Shown: positions 15,003 to 24,037 of the stretch, in pieces | How positions within the stretch are numbered: position 1 is the first letter of the stretch | How the letters are laid out: each line of letters begins with the position of its first letter | Assembly (NCBI RefSeq): GCF_027941915.1 | Contig: NZ_CP116009.1 | Span: 310,001-374,000 of the forward strand | Direction: 5' to 3' | Length of the DNA: 64,000 nucleotides | Source of the DNA: Ramlibacter tataouinensis | GTDB lineage: Bacteria > Pseudomonadota > Gammaproteobacteria > Burkholderiales > Burkholderiaceae_C | Program-made: the position numbers and the translations under genes | Notes under the pieces: model-generated | Databases searched by the model: none | What the model saw: the letters and a program-made list of their open reading frames with translations, nothing else | What the model was told of the DNA's origin: nothing

Positions 15003-17258
15003 TCACTCCTGCACCGCGATCTCGAAGAAGAACTCGGTGCGCACGCCCGGCTCGCTGGTGAAGTCGATGCGGCCGTGGTGCGCCTCCACGATCGCGCGGC
15101 AGATGCTCAGGCCCAGGCCGGTGCCGCCGCGCTGGCGGCGGTCGGAACTGTCGGCCTGGGCGAAGCGCTCGAACACCCGCGTGCGAAAGCCCTCCGGCAC
15201 GCCGGCGCCGTGGTCGACCACGCCGAAGCGGGCGGCGTTGCCCTCGCGGCGGACCGACACCCGCACGACCCCGCCCGGCGGCGAGAACTTGACCGCATTG
15301 GCCAGCAGGTTGATCGCGACCTGCACCAGCCGGTCGAAGTCGCCCAGCACGGTCAGCGGCTCGGCCGCCTCCAGCAGCACGCGCACATCGGCGGTCTCGC
15401 CCAGCGGCTGGACGTCGCGGATCGCGTGCATGGCCACGGACGAGAGCAGGCAGGGCTGGATCGCGTACTGCATCCGCCCCGACGCGATGCGCTCCAGGTC
15501 CAGCACGTCGTTGACCAGCCGCACCAGCCGCTCGGAGCTCTGGGCCGACAGCGCCACCAGCTCGCGCGCGTCCTCGGGCAGATCGCCCGCCATGCCCGAT
15601 TGCAGCAGCTGCAGCGAGCCATGGATCGCCGTCAGCGGCGTGCGCAGTTCGTGCGAGACGGTGGAGACGAACTCGCTCTTGAGCCGGTCCACCTCCTTGC
15701 GCTGCGAGATGTCGTGCACGAAGGCGGCGAAGAAGCGGTGCGGGCCGGTGTCCACCAGGCCCACCCGCGCTTCCACCTCGACCTCGCGCCCCAGGCGGTC
15801 GACCATGATTCGCTCGAACGGCGCCTGGATCATCGTCGGCCGGTCGCCGCGGGCGAATGCCTCGAACGCCTTGCGCAACGAACCGGCGAAGCGGGCCGGC
15901 ACCAGCGTCTCGGCGACGGACTTGCCGAGGATCTCCTCGCGGGTCCAGCCGAACAGGCTTTCCGCCCGGCTGTTCCACTCGATCACGCGCCCCTGCAGGT
16001 CGAACGCCAGGAACGGGTCCTGCGCGGACTCCAGGATCACCTGGATGCGCTGCTCGTTCGCCCGCACCTGCTCGTAGGCCAGGCGCAGCTTGGCCGTGCG
16101 CTCCTCGACCCGCTTCTCCAGGCCGGCGTTGAGTTCGCGCAGGTTGTCCTCGTTGTCGCGCAGCTTGCGCATCAGCGACGACAACGCGCCGCCGAGCACG
16201 TGCACCTCGCGGTAGGCCGACGCCGGCACGTCGAGAGCGGGTGCGCCGCCGGCCTCCAGCGTCTTGGCCCCGCGCGCCACCTGCAGCAGCGGCCGGGTGA
16301 TCCAGCGTGCGACGAGCCAGCCAGCCAGGCTGAACAGCAAGGTCGTCCCTACGCCCCAGAGAAGCAGTTGCTGCCGCAGGTGCGCGACGGGCTCGTAGGC
16401 CTGCTTCAGCTCCTGCCGCACGAGGATGGACCAGCCCAGGCCCGGCGACTGCTCGAAGCCCTGGGTGCGCGCGTAGCCGACCAGGTAGGTGCGCCCGTCC
16501 GGCCAGGTCTCGACGTCGTGACCCGAAGCGCCGCGCGCAGCATGGGCCACGCTCGGAAGGTCCAGGCGCCGGCCTTCCAGGTCGGCCGGCCCGAGCAGCA
16601 CCTCGCCGGCGCGCGACACGATCAACGGCTCCACGCTGCTGTTCGGGTCCACGGGGGTGAAGATGGTCCTGCGCACATCCCTGGCCCATTCCCAGGAGAC
16701 GTGGGCACCCAGAACGCCCAGCAGCCGGCCCCGCGGGTCATGCATCGGGAAGGCGATGTCGAAAAAGCGCGGGGGCGTGCGGCCGGCAGGCTTGCCCAGC
16801 GCGCGGGCGAGCAGTACCGCCTCGTGGACGTCGCCCAGATGGCGGCCCTCGATCGCCTCCCGGAACCAGGGCCGGCCGGAGACGTCTGCGCCCTCCAGCA
16901 GGCCGCTGCTGGAGGTGCGCACCCGGCCGGCCGCGTCGGTGACGCCGAGCCAGGCGTAGTGCCGGTAGCTCGCCTGCATGGCGCCGAGTTCACGCGCCAC
17001 CACCCGCCCGTCGCGCTCCGGGCCGAGGCGCTGCGCCATCAGTTGCACCTCGCGATGGCGCTCGTAGGTGGCGCGGTCCATCCGGCTGGCGGTCTGCAGC
17101 GCCAGCTCGGCCAGCCGGTTGCCGATGCTCAGGCGCATCTGCTTGCTGGCGGTGTGGTCGCCCACCGCGCCGAGGACGATGGTCAGGAGCACCGACAGCA
17201 GCGTCGAGGCGACCGCCAGGTAGGTGCCGAGACTGCGGCGCCGCAGCAACGGCGTCAT
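15003..17258 (-). CDS. Sensor histidine kinase with Cache, HAMP and PAS domains
   Basis: A 751-residue membrane kinase. One helix near residues 12-32 is followed by a periplasmic double-Cache-like domain (VTDAAGRVRTSSSGLLEGAD, SGRPWFREAIEGRHLGDVHE). A second helix lies near 296-316, followed by HAMP and a coiled coil, a PAS domain from about 395, HisKA with the phospho-acceptor His536 (SHELRTPLTA) and a HATPase domain (NAVKFSPPGG, GTGLGLSICRAI). There is no receiver domain. The start at 17258 gives the expected MTPLLRRR basic N-terminus. It converges on the GT2 gene with a 4-bp gap and may control that locus through the receiver-only protein at 11388. Confidence 0.92.
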   Translation of the reverse strand: MTPLLRRRSLGTYLAVASTLLSVLLTIVLGAVGDHTASKQMRLSIGNRLAELALQTASRMDRATYERHREVQLMAQRLGPERDGRVVARELGAMQASYRHYAWLGVTDAAGRVRTSSSGLLEGADVSGRPWFREAIEGRHLGDVHEAVLLARALGKPAGRTPPRFFDIAFPMHDPRGRLLGVLGAHVSWEWARDVRRTIFTPVDPNSSVEPLIVSRAGEVLLGPADLEGRRLDLPSVAHAARGASGHDVETWPDGRTYLVGYARTQGFEQSPGLGWSILVRQELKQAYEPVAHLRQQLLLWGVGTTLLFSLAGWLVARWITRPLLQVARGAKTLEAGGAPALDVPASAYREVHVLGGALSSLMRKLRDNEDNLRELNAGLEKRVEERTAKLRLAYEQVRANEQRIQVILESAQDPFLAFDLQGRVIEWNSRAESLFGWTREEILGKSVAETLVPARFAGSLRKAFEAFARGDRPTMIQAPFERIMVDRLGREVEVEARVGLVDTGPHRFFAAFVHDISQRKEVDRLKSEFVSTVSHELRTPLTAIHGSLQLLQSGMAGDLPEDARELVALSAQSSERLVRLVNDVLDLERIASGRMQYAIQPCLLSSVAMHAIRDVQPLGETADVRVLLEAAEPLTVLGDFDRLVQVAINLLANAVKFSPPGGVVRVSVRREGNAARFGVVDHGAGVPEGFRTRVFERFAQADSSDRRQRGGTGLGLSICRAIVEAHHGRIDFTSEPGVRTEFFFEIAVQE

Positions 17259-17434
17259 GGGTGCGGGGATGCGCTCATTTGGGCGGCGATTGTGCCCGGA
17301 CGGCGCAAGGCAGCACCCGGCCCCGACCAAAGCCCGGCAACGGTCCCCCCGCGCGCCGTGCGGTCGCCCGGATTCTGTAAAAATAGCCCCGACAACAACG
17401 GCACGGCACCTCGCCGACGAGAAAGGATTTCCCC

Positions 17435-17767
17435 ATGGCCAGCGACCTCATCAAGCATGTCTCCGACGCGAGCTTCGAAGCCGACGTCCTGAAGGCCGGC
17501 AAGCCCGTGCTGGTGGACTACTGGGCCGAGTGGTGCGGCCCGTGCAAGATGATCGCGCCCATCCTGGACGAGGTGTCCGCCTCCTACCAGGACAAGCTGC
17601 AGATCGCCAAGATGAATGTCGACGAGAACCGCGACATCCCGGCCAAGTTCGGCATCCGCGGCATCCCGACCCTGATGCTGTTCAAGGACGGCCAGCTCGC
17701 CGCCACCAAGGTCGGCGCCCTGAGCAAGGCGCAACTGACCGCCTTCCTGGACCAGCAGCTCGGCTGA
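17435..17767 (+). CDS. trxA: Thioredoxin
   Basis: A 110-residue thioredoxin with the active site WCGPCK (Cys34, Cys37) and the cis-proline segment [11 protein letters not shown]. It reduces disulfides in cytoplasmic proteins with electrons from thioredoxin reductase. A GAAAGGA ribosome site lies upstream of the ATG. The gene directly precedes rho, the order also found in E. coli. Confidence 0.97.
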   Translation: MASDLIKHVSDASFEADVLKAGKPVLVDYWAEWCGPCKMIAPILDEVSASYQDKLQIAKMNVDENRDIPAKFGIRGIPTLMLFKDGQLAATKVGALSKAQLTAFLDQQLG

Positions 17768-17791
17768 CCGCCGGGCGCCGGCTCCACGGCC

Positions 17792-17831
17792 GCCGGGGCC
17801 GCTCCCCGGCCTGCTTCGCTGCCCCTATAAT
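17792..17831 (+). promoter_or_regulatory. trxA-rho intergenic hairpin and rho -10 element
   Basis: A perfect 7-bp stem, GCCGGGG-CCGCT-CCCCGGC, at 17792-17810 follows trxA but lacks a T-run. TATAAT at 17826-17831 is a consensus -10 element that would start rho mRNA about 135 nt before the ATG. No good -35 was seen. The rest of the 205-bp gap is a C-rich leader, which may matter for Rho autoregulation. Confidence 0.45.
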
Positions 17832-17972
17832 TTCCCTGCTGACCCGCCGCAACGCCGGCGGCAGCGTCCCGAGTTCCCCGGTCTGCAAGGCGCCTTCCGC
17901 CTTGGCCAAAGACCCACCCCCACAAGCCCAAAAACAGCCCCGCCCCGGGGCGCACCCACCGCAGCCGCAGCC

Positions 17973-19238
17973 ATGCATCTGAACGAACTCAAGGCGCTCC
18001 ACGTCTCCGAAGTCCTCAAGCAAGCCGAAGAGCTCGAGATCGAGAACCCCGCCCGCATGCGCAAGCAGGAGCTGATGTTCGCGATCATCAAGAAGCGCGC
18101 CCGCGCCGGCGAGCAGGTGTTCGCCGACGGCGTGCTGGAGATCCTGCCCGACGGGTTCGGCTTCCTGCGCAGCCCGGACACCAGCTACACCGCCAGCACC
18201 GACGACATCTACATCTCGCCCTCGCAGGTGAGGCGCTTCAACCTGCACACGGGCGACATGATCGAAGGCGAGGTGCGCACGCCCAAGGACGGCGAGCGCT
18301 ACTTCGCGCTGACCAAGCTCGACAAGGTCAACGGCCTGCCGCCCGAGCAGAACAAGCACAAGATCATGTTCGAGAACCTCACGCCGCTGTTCCCCAAGGA
18401 ACAGATGAAGCTGGAGCGTGACAACTTCAAGGGCGAAGAGAACATCACCGGCCGCATCGTCGACATCATCGCGCCGATCGGCAAGGGCCAGCGGGCCCTG
18501 CTCGTGGCGCCGCCCAAGAGCGGCAAGACGGTGATGATGCAGCACATCGCGCACGCCATCGCCGCCAACTACCCCGAGAGCATCCTGATGGTGCTGCTGG
18601 TGGACGAGCGGCCCGAGGAAGTCACCGAGATGCAGCGCTCGGTCAAGGGCGAGGTGATCGCCTCCACCTTCGACGAGCCGGCGGCCCGCCACGTGCACGT
18701 GGCCGAGATGGTGATCGAGCGCGCCAAGCGCCTGGTGGAGCTGAAGAAGGACGTGGTGATCCTGCTGGACTCGATCACCCGCCTGGCCCGCGCCTACAAC
18801 AACGTCGTGCCCTCGTCCGGCAAGGTGCTGACCGGCGGCGTCGACGCCAACGCGCTGCAGCGGCCCAAGCGTTTCCTGGGCGCGGCGCGCAACGTCGAGG
18901 AAGGCGGCTCGCTGACCATCATCGGCACCGCGCTGATCGACACCGGCAGCCGCATGGACGAGGTGATCTTCGAGGAGTTCAAGGGCACCGGCAACAGCGA
19001 GATCCACCTGGACCGCCGGCTCTACGAGAAGCGCGTGTTCCCCTCGATCCAGCTCAATCGCTCCGGCACCCGCCGCGAGGAGCTGCTGCTGGCCCCCGAG
19101 ATCCTGCAGAAGACCCGCATCCTGCGCCAGTTCATGTACAACATGGACGAGATCGAGGCGATGGAGATGGTGCTCAAGTCGATGAAGGCCACCAAGACCA
19201 ACGTCGAATTCTTCGACATGATGCGCCGCGGCGGCTGA
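17973..19238 (+). CDS. rho: Transcription termination factor Rho
   Basis: A 421-residue Rho hexamer subunit. The N-terminal RNA-binding region begins [20 protein letters not shown] and includes the cold-shock-like primary site ([15 protein letters not shown]). The ATPase domain has Walker [18 protein letters not shown], Walker [17 protein letters not shown] and the R-loop. Rho binds C-rich nascent RNA and terminates transcription by 5'-3' translocation. It lies after trxA and before type B L31. The length is the usual size for proteobacteria, with no insertion domain. Confidence 0.98.
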   Translation: MHLNELKALHVSEVLKQAEELEIENPARMRKQELMFAIIKKRARAGEQVFADGVLEILPDGFGFLRSPDTSYTASTDDIYISPSQVRRFNLHTGDMIEGEVRTPKDGERYFALTKLDKVNGLPPEQNKHKIMFENLTPLFPKEQMKLERDNFKGEENITGRIVDIIAPIGKGQRALLVAPPKSGKTVMMQHIAHAIAANYPESILMVLLVDERPEEVTEMQRSVKGEVIASTFDEPAARHVHVAEMVIERAKRLVELKKDVVILLDSITRLARAYNNVVPSSGKVLTGGVDANALQRPKRFLGAARNVEEGGSLTIIGTALIDTGSRMDEVIFEEFKGTGNSEIHLDRRLYEKRVFPSIQLNRSGTRREELLLAPEILQKTRILRQFMYNMDEIEAMEMVLKSMKATKTNVEFFDMMRRGG

Positions 19239-19251
19239 GGCACCCGCCCGC

Positions 19252-19257
19252 TATAAT
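19252..19257 (+). promoter_or_regulatory. -10 element before rpmE
   Basis: TATAAT stands 69 bp upstream of the L31 start codon and 13 bp after the rho stop. No matching -35 was found. Confidence 0.4.
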
Positions 19258-19326
19258 CGCGTGCTTTGCGGAAAGTAGCCCAGACTGGCTGGACCGGCTC
19301 CCGCACCGACCTGGAAGGAATCCGCC

Positions 19327-19587
19327 ATGGCCAAAGAAGGCATCCACCCCAACTACCGCGAAGTGCTCTTCGTGGACCTGTCCAACGGCTTCAAGTTCGT
19401 CACGCGCTCGTGCGTGAACACGAAGGAAATGGGCAAGACCGACGACGGCCGCGAGCTGCCGCTGTTCAAGCTGGACACCTCCAGCGAGTCGCACCCGTTC
19501 TACACCGGCACGCAGAAGTCGGTCGACAACATGGGCGGCCGGGTCGAGCGCTTCCGCAACCGCTTCGGCAAGACGGCCGCCAAGTAA
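19327..19587 (+). CDS. rpmE2: 50S ribosomal protein L31 type B
   Basis: An 86-residue L31 beginning MAKEGIHPNYREVLFVDLSN. It contains only one cysteine (CVNTKE), so it lacks the four-cysteine zinc site of type A L31; the internal TSSESHPFYTGTQK and RVERFRNRFG segments are typical of type B. Zinc-free paralogues commonly replace the zinc form under zinc limitation, but here it may be the main L31 as in many Burkholderiales. GGAAGGA precedes the ATG. A strong intrinsic terminator follows. Confidence 0.95.
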   Translation: MAKEGIHPNYREVLFVDLSNGFKFVTRSCVNTKEMGKTDDGRELPLFKLDTSSESHPFYTGTQKSVDNMGGRVERFRNRFGKTAAK

Positions 19588-19609
19588 GCAGCCGCCGCCC
19601 GCCGCACCG

Positions 19610-19641
19610 AGGGCAGCCCGGGTGACCGCGCTGCCCTTTTT
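19610..19641 (+). terminator. Intrinsic terminator of rpmE
   Basis: AGGGCAGC pairs with GCTGCCCT across a 12-nt loop, directly followed by a run of T residues. It lies 23 bp after the L31 stop codon. Confidence 0.85.
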
Positions 19642-19680
19642 GCTGCCTGCCTGAACGGCACACATGGCACACTCGCCCGC

Positions 19681-21366
19681 GTGAACCAGCCGACCCCCGC
19701 GATCGTCGCCCAGAGCGCCGTCCGACGGTTGCCGCGGCTCGCGCTGCTGCTGTTCTGCGCCGCCTACGTCGTGCCCGGCTTCGTCGGCCGCGACCCCTGG
19801 AAGAACGCCGACGTCGCCGCCTTCGGCTACATGCTGGAGCTCGCGGCCGGCCGCACCGACTGGCTGGCGCCCACGCTGCTGGGCCAGCCCCCCGAGTTCG
19901 ACGCGCTGCTGCCCTACTGGCTGGGGGCCTGGGCGATCCGGCTGTTTTCCTGGCTGCCGGCGGACTTCGCCGCGCGGCTGCCGTTCGCCGCCCTGCTGGC
20001 GCTCACGCTGGCGGCCACCTGGTACGCGGTCTACTTCCTGGCGCGCACCCCACGCGCGCAGCCGGTGCCCTTCGCCTTCGGCGGCGAGGCCCAGCCCAAG
20101 GACTACGCACGCGCCATCGCCGACGGCGGCCTGCTGGCGCTGATCGCCTGCCTCGGGCTGGCGCAGCTCTCGCACGAGACGACGCCGGCGCTGGCCCAGC
20201 TCGGTTTCAGCGCGCTGGCCTTCTTCGGCGCCGCGGCCCTGCCCTACCGCACGGCGACTCCGCTGCTGGCCATCGTCCTCGGCCTGGCGGGCCTGGCCCT
20301 GAGCGGCGCGCCGAGCACGGCGGTGCTGCTCGGCGCCGGCAGCGCGCTGTTCACGCTGATGGATCCGCCGGACGACGAGCGCCAGCGCCGCCGCCGCTGG
20401 CTGTGGGCCGGGCTGCTGGTGGCCAGCACGCTGGCGACGGCCTGGCTGGCCGGCGCGCTCGACCTGTGGCGCTGGCGCATCCCGGCGGCGGACAACCGCG
20501 ACTGGCATCCGGCGGCGCGCCTGCTGCTCTGGTTCACCTGGCCGGCCGGTCCGCTGGCGGCCTGGACGGTGTGGCGCTGGCGCCGCCAGCTCACCGCGCG
20601 CCACGTGGCCCTGCCGCTGTGGTTCGCGCTGGTGGCGATCGGCTCCACGCTGCTGACGCATTCGTCCGACCGCTCGCTGCTGCTGGGCCTGCCGGCGCTG
20701 GCGACGCTGGCGGTGTTCGCGCTGCCGACGCTGCGCCGCAGCGTCGCCGCCCTGATCGACTGGTTCACCCTGCTGTTCTTCACCGGCTGCGCCGTGGTGA
20801 TCTGGGTGGTGTGGATCTCGCTGCACACCGGGGTGCCGGCCAAGCCGGCGGCCAACGTGGCCCGGCTGGCCTCGGGCTTCGAGCCGACCTTCTCGCTGCT
20901 GGCCTTCATCGCCGCGCTCGCCGGCACCCTCGCCTGGGGCTGGCTGGTGCGCTGGCGCGCCGGCCGGCATCGCGCCGCCCTCTGGAAGAGCCTGGTGCTG
21001 CCGGCCGGCGGCGCCGCCCTGTGCTGGCTGCTGCTGATGACGCTGTGGCTGCCGGTGCTCGACTACGCCCGCAGCTACACCGCGGTGGTGCGCGGCGTGA
21101 CGCAGGCCATGGACCATCGCGGCTGCACCGAGGTCTACGGCCTCAACCGCGGGCAGGTCGCGGCCCTGCGCTACCACGGCAAGCTGGACGTCAGGCCGGC
21201 CGCCACCCAACCGCAGTGCGCCTGGCTGATCATGGGCTCGGACGACCAGCCTGCCGCGGGCATGGCCCTGGACATGAAGCAGTGGCGCCTCGCCGCCACC
21301 GTGCGCCGCCCCACCGACCCCAAGGACAACGTCCTGCTCTACGAGCGCCAGTCGCGGGGCGGCTGA
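19681..21366 (+). CDS. Polytopic membrane protein, GT-C (ArnT/PMT-like) glycosyltransferase
   Basis: A 561-residue protein with about 11-12 hydrophobic helices and a C-terminal soluble domain (from about residue 460: YTAVVRGVTQAMDHRGCTEV). The first loop, GRDPWKNADVAAFGYMLELA, resembles the acidic active-site loop of GT-C enzymes that use polyprenyl-phosphate sugars, such as ArnT. The start is a GTG with no strong ribosome site. Its TGA overlaps the ATG of the MATE gene (TGATG), so the two are coupled. The acceptor is unknown; lipid A or another glycan is possible. Confidence 0.7.
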   Translation: MNQPTPAIVAQSAVRRLPRLALLLFCAAYVVPGFVGRDPWKNADVAAFGYMLELAAGRTDWLAPTLLGQPPEFDALLPYWLGAWAIRLFSWLPADFAARLPFAALLALTLAATWYAVYFLARTPRAQPVPFAFGGEAQPKDYARAIADGGLLALIACLGLAQLSHETTPALAQLGFSALAFFGAAALPYRTATPLLAIVLGLAGLALSGAPSTAVLLGAGSALFTLMDPPDDERQRRRRWLWAGLLVASTLATAWLAGALDLWRWRIPAADNRDWHPAARLLLWFTWPAGPLAAWTVWRWRRQLTARHVALPLWFALVAIGSTLLTHSSDRSLLLGLPALATLAVFALPTLRRSVAALIDWFTLLFFTGCAVVIWVVWISLHTGVPAKPAANVARLASGFEPTFSLLAFIAALAGTLAWGWLVRWRAGRHRAALWKSLVLPAGGAALCWLLLMTLWLPVLDYARSYTAVVRGVTQAMDHRGCTEVYGLNRGQVAALRYHGKLDVRPAATQPQCAWLIMGSDDQPAAGMALDMKQWRLAATVRRPTDPKDNVLLYERQSRGG

Positions 21367-22721
21367 TGTCCGAGCGCGGCACCATCGCCCGCCACGCGGG
21401 CACCGTGCTGGTCGGGCAGCTCGCCACCATGGCCTTCGGGGTGGCCGACACACTGATCGCCGGCCGCTACGCGCCCGAGGCGCTGGCCACGCTGTCGGTC
21501 GGCTCGGCGGTCTACATCAGCATCTTTGTCGCCCTGCAGGCGATGGTGCAGGCGCAGCTGCCGGTCTGGGCCGAGCTGCGCGGCCGCCGGCGCGGCCCCG
21601 AGGTCGGCCGCTCGGTGCGGCAGGCGGTGTGGCTGTGCGGGGCCGGCATGGTCGTGGGCATGGGGGCGCTGCTGTTCCCCGACCCGCTGCTGCGCTGGGC
21701 CGAGGTGCCTCCGCACCTGGAGCAGCAGGTGCTGGACTACCTGGCCGTGCTGGCGCTGTCGCTGCCGGCGGCCCTGCTGTTCCGCGCCTATTCCACCCTC
21801 AACCAGGCGCTGGGCCGGCCGGTGATGGTGACCTGGCTGCAGGCCGCCTCGCTGGTGGTGAAGGTGCCGCTGTCGATCTGGCTGACCTTCGGCGGGCTCG
21901 GCGTGCCGGCGATGGGCCTGGCCGGCTGCGCCTGGGCGACGGTGATCGTCAACTGGCTGCTGGTGGCGCTGGCCGGCTGGGCGCTGCGCACCCATTCGCT
22001 GTACGCGCCGTACCGGATCTGGCGCGCCATCGAGCGGCCCGACTGGAAGACCCTGCGCGCGTTCGCCCGGCTGGGCGTGCCGACCGCGCTGGCGGTGATG
22101 GTGGAGGTGACCTCGTTCACGCTGATGGCGCTGTTCATCGCCCGCCAAGGCACGGTGGCCGCGGCCAGCCACCAGATCGCCAGCAACCTCACCGCGGTGC
22201 TCTACATGGTGCCGCTGTCGCTCGGCCTGGCCTGCAGCGCCCGGGTCAGCTACTGGCTGGGCGCCGGCGACGACCGGCGCGCGCGCGAGGCCCTGCGCAC
22301 CGGCCTGCGCATCACGCTGCTGCTGGCGTGCATCAGCGCCGCCATCCTCGTGCTCGGGCGCCATGGCCTGGCGCGCCTGTATGCCGGCGACAACCCGCAG
22401 GTGGTGCAAGGGGCCGCCGGGCTGCTGCTGTGGGTGGCCCTGTACCACGTCGCCGATGCGATGCAGGCGCTGTGCGTGTTCCTGCTGCGCAGCTTCGGCG
22501 TGGCGACCCGCCCGCTGGTGGTCTATTGCGTGCTGCTGTGGGGCGTCGGCCTGGGCGGCGGCTACCTGCTGGCCTACCGCGGCCTGGGGCCGTGGCCGCC
22601 CCTGCACACGCCGGCGGCGTTCTGGGGCGCCGGCGGTGTGGCGCTGGCGCTCACCGCCGCCGTGTTCACGGCGTTGCTCTGGCGCGTGGTGCGCTCGCAC
22701 CGCCCGGCGGCGGCGGCGTGA
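21366..22721 (+). CDS. MATE family efflux transporter
   Basis: A 451-residue inner-membrane protein of the multidrug and toxin extrusion family, with about 12 helices in two homologous halves. The N-terminal GTVLVGQLATMAFGVADTLI and TIARHAG segments are typical MATE helix 1, and ASHQIASNLTAVLYMVPLSL is the characteristic segment of helices 7-8. It likely exports organic cations or other small molecules with Na+ or H+ antiport. The start is coupled to the upstream GT-C-like gene. Its last 56 bp overlap the 3' end of phoR on the other strand. Confidence 0.92.
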   Translation: MSERGTIARHAGTVLVGQLATMAFGVADTLIAGRYAPEALATLSVGSAVYISIFVALQAMVQAQLPVWAELRGRRRGPEVGRSVRQAVWLCGAGMVVGMGALLFPDPLLRWAEVPPHLEQQVLDYLAVLALSLPAALLFRAYSTLNQALGRPVMVTWLQAASLVVKVPLSIWLTFGGLGVPAMGLAGCAWATVIVNWLLVALAGWALRTHSLYAPYRIWRAIERPDWKTLRAFARLGVPTALAVMVEVTSFTLMALFIARQGTVAAASHQIASNLTAVLYMVPLSLGLACSARVSYWLGAGDDRRAREALRTGLRITLLLACISAAILVLGRHGLARLYAGDNPQVVQGAAGLLLWVALYHVADAMQALCVFLLRSFGVATRPLVVYCVLLWGVGLGGGYLLAYRGLGPWPPLHTPAAFWGAGGVALALTAAVFTALLWRVVRSHRPAAAA

Positions 22722-24027
22722 GCATCCGGGCGCGCGCCGCCGGCAGCACGATGGCGAACGTGGAGCCGGCCCCCGGCTGGCTGTCGATGCGCAGCTCCGC
22801 GCCATGGCGCTGCGCCACGTGCTTGACGATGGCCAGCCCCAGCCCGGTGCCACCGGTCTCGCGCGAGCGGCTGCGGTCGACGCGGTAGAACCGCTCGGTC
22901 AGGCGCGGCAGGTGCTCGGGCGGGATGCCCGGGCCGGTGTCGCGCACCGAGAACTCGGCCCGCCCGTCCGGCAGCAGGCGCCAGCGCGCCTCGATGCGGC
23001 CGCCCACCGGCGTGTAGCGCACCGCGTTGCTGGCCAGGTTGGACATGGCGCTGAGCAGCTCCGGAGAGGCGCCGCCCACTTCCAGCCCGGCCGGCGACTC
23101 GAACACGAACTCGTGCGAATCCTTGCCCAGCACCGCCGACAGCGAGCGCGCGTCCTGCTCGCACTGCGCCAGCAGCGCGCCGGCCGCGGTCCACTCCGAC
23201 ACGCCCGGCGAAGGGCTGCCTTCCAGCCGCGACAGCGTCAGCAGGTCGTTCACCAGCGACTGCATGCGATGGGCCTGCTGCGACATCAACGTCAGGTAGC
23301 GGGCGCGGTCGGCCTCGTCCAGCGGCAGCTGCTGCAGCGTCTCGATGAAGCCGGCCAGCACTGTTAGCGGCGTGCGCACCTCGTGCGAGACGTTGGCGAC
23401 GAAGTCGCGCCGCATGGTGTCGGCCTGCTCGACCGCCGTGACGTCGCGCGACAGCAGCAGCTTGCGTCCCTCGCCGTAGGGGTGCAGTTGCAGCGACAGC
23501 CGCACCGGCCGCCCGGGCGAGCTGTCGCGGCCGGTGATGACGACGTCGCGGTAGTAGGCGCCGGCCGCGTTGTAGTCGGCGAAAGCGGGGTCGCGCAACA
23601 GGTTGCCCACGTGCTGCAGCAGGTCGCGCTCCGGATCGATGCCGAGTTGGGCCGCCGCGGTCTGGTTGCACCATTCGATGCGCCCCTGGGCATCCAGCAG
23701 GACGACGCCGTTGGGCGAGGCCTGGATCGCCGCCAGGAAGGCCTGCAGCCGCGCGCCGGCTTCCTCGGAAGCGCGCTCGCGCAGGCGCAGGGCGCGCCGG
23801 ATGCGGTCGGCGGTCTCGCCCCACGGCCCGCCGGCGGCCGGCGGCTCGTCTTCGGCGCCGCCACGCAGCCAGCGCAGCACGCGCCAGCCCCGCACGAGAT
23901 CGACCACGAACCAGGCCAGGGCCCCCGCCAGCGCACCGCCGAAAGCGCCGCGCTCGCCGGCCAGCCAGCCCCCCAGCGCCGCGCCGAGCAGCTGGCAGAA
24001 CACGAACGCAACGATGCGGTCCGGCAT
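22666..24027 (-). CDS. phoR: Phosphate regulon sensor histidine kinase PhoR
   Basis: A 453-residue kinase with two N-terminal hydrophobic helices and no sizeable periplasmic domain, as in PhoR. A PAS domain (FLAAIQASPNGVVLLDAQGR) is followed by HisKA with His215 (VSHEVRTPLTVLAGFIETLQ) and HATPase motifs (NLASNAVRYTP, GTGLGLAIVKHV). It senses phosphate status through PhoU and the Pst transporter and phosphorylates PhoB. It lies 10 bp after phoB at the end of the pst-pho operon. Its 3' end overlaps the convergent MATE gene by 56 bp. Confidence 0.95.
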   Translation of the reverse strand: MPDRIVAFVFCQLLGAALGGWLAGERGAFGGALAGALAWFVVDLVRGWRVLRWLRGGAEDEPPAAGGPWGETADRIRRALRLRERASEEAGARLQAFLAAIQASPNGVVLLDAQGRIEWCNQTAAAQLGIDPERDLLQHVGNLLRDPAFADYNAAGAYYRDVVITGRDSSPGRPVRLSLQLHPYGEGRKLLLSRDVTAVEQADTMRRDFVANVSHEVRTPLTVLAGFIETLQQLPLDEADRARYLTLMSQQAHRMQSLVNDLLTLSRLEGSPSPGVSEWTAAGALLAQCEQDARSLSAVLGKDSHEFVFESPAGLEVGGASPELLSAMSNLASNAVRYTPVGGRIEARWRLLPDGRAEFSVRDTGPGIPPEHLPRLTERFYRVDRSRSRETGGTGLGLAIVKHVAQRHGAELRIDSQPGAGSTFAIVLPAARARMLTPPPPGGASAPRARATP

Positions 24028-24037
24028 GGATGCCGAT

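Noticed and set aside
17831..17972. A small leader peptide or riboswitch before rho
   Set aside because: The leader is C-rich and unstructured by eye; no start codon with a ribosome site or known RNA motif was found.
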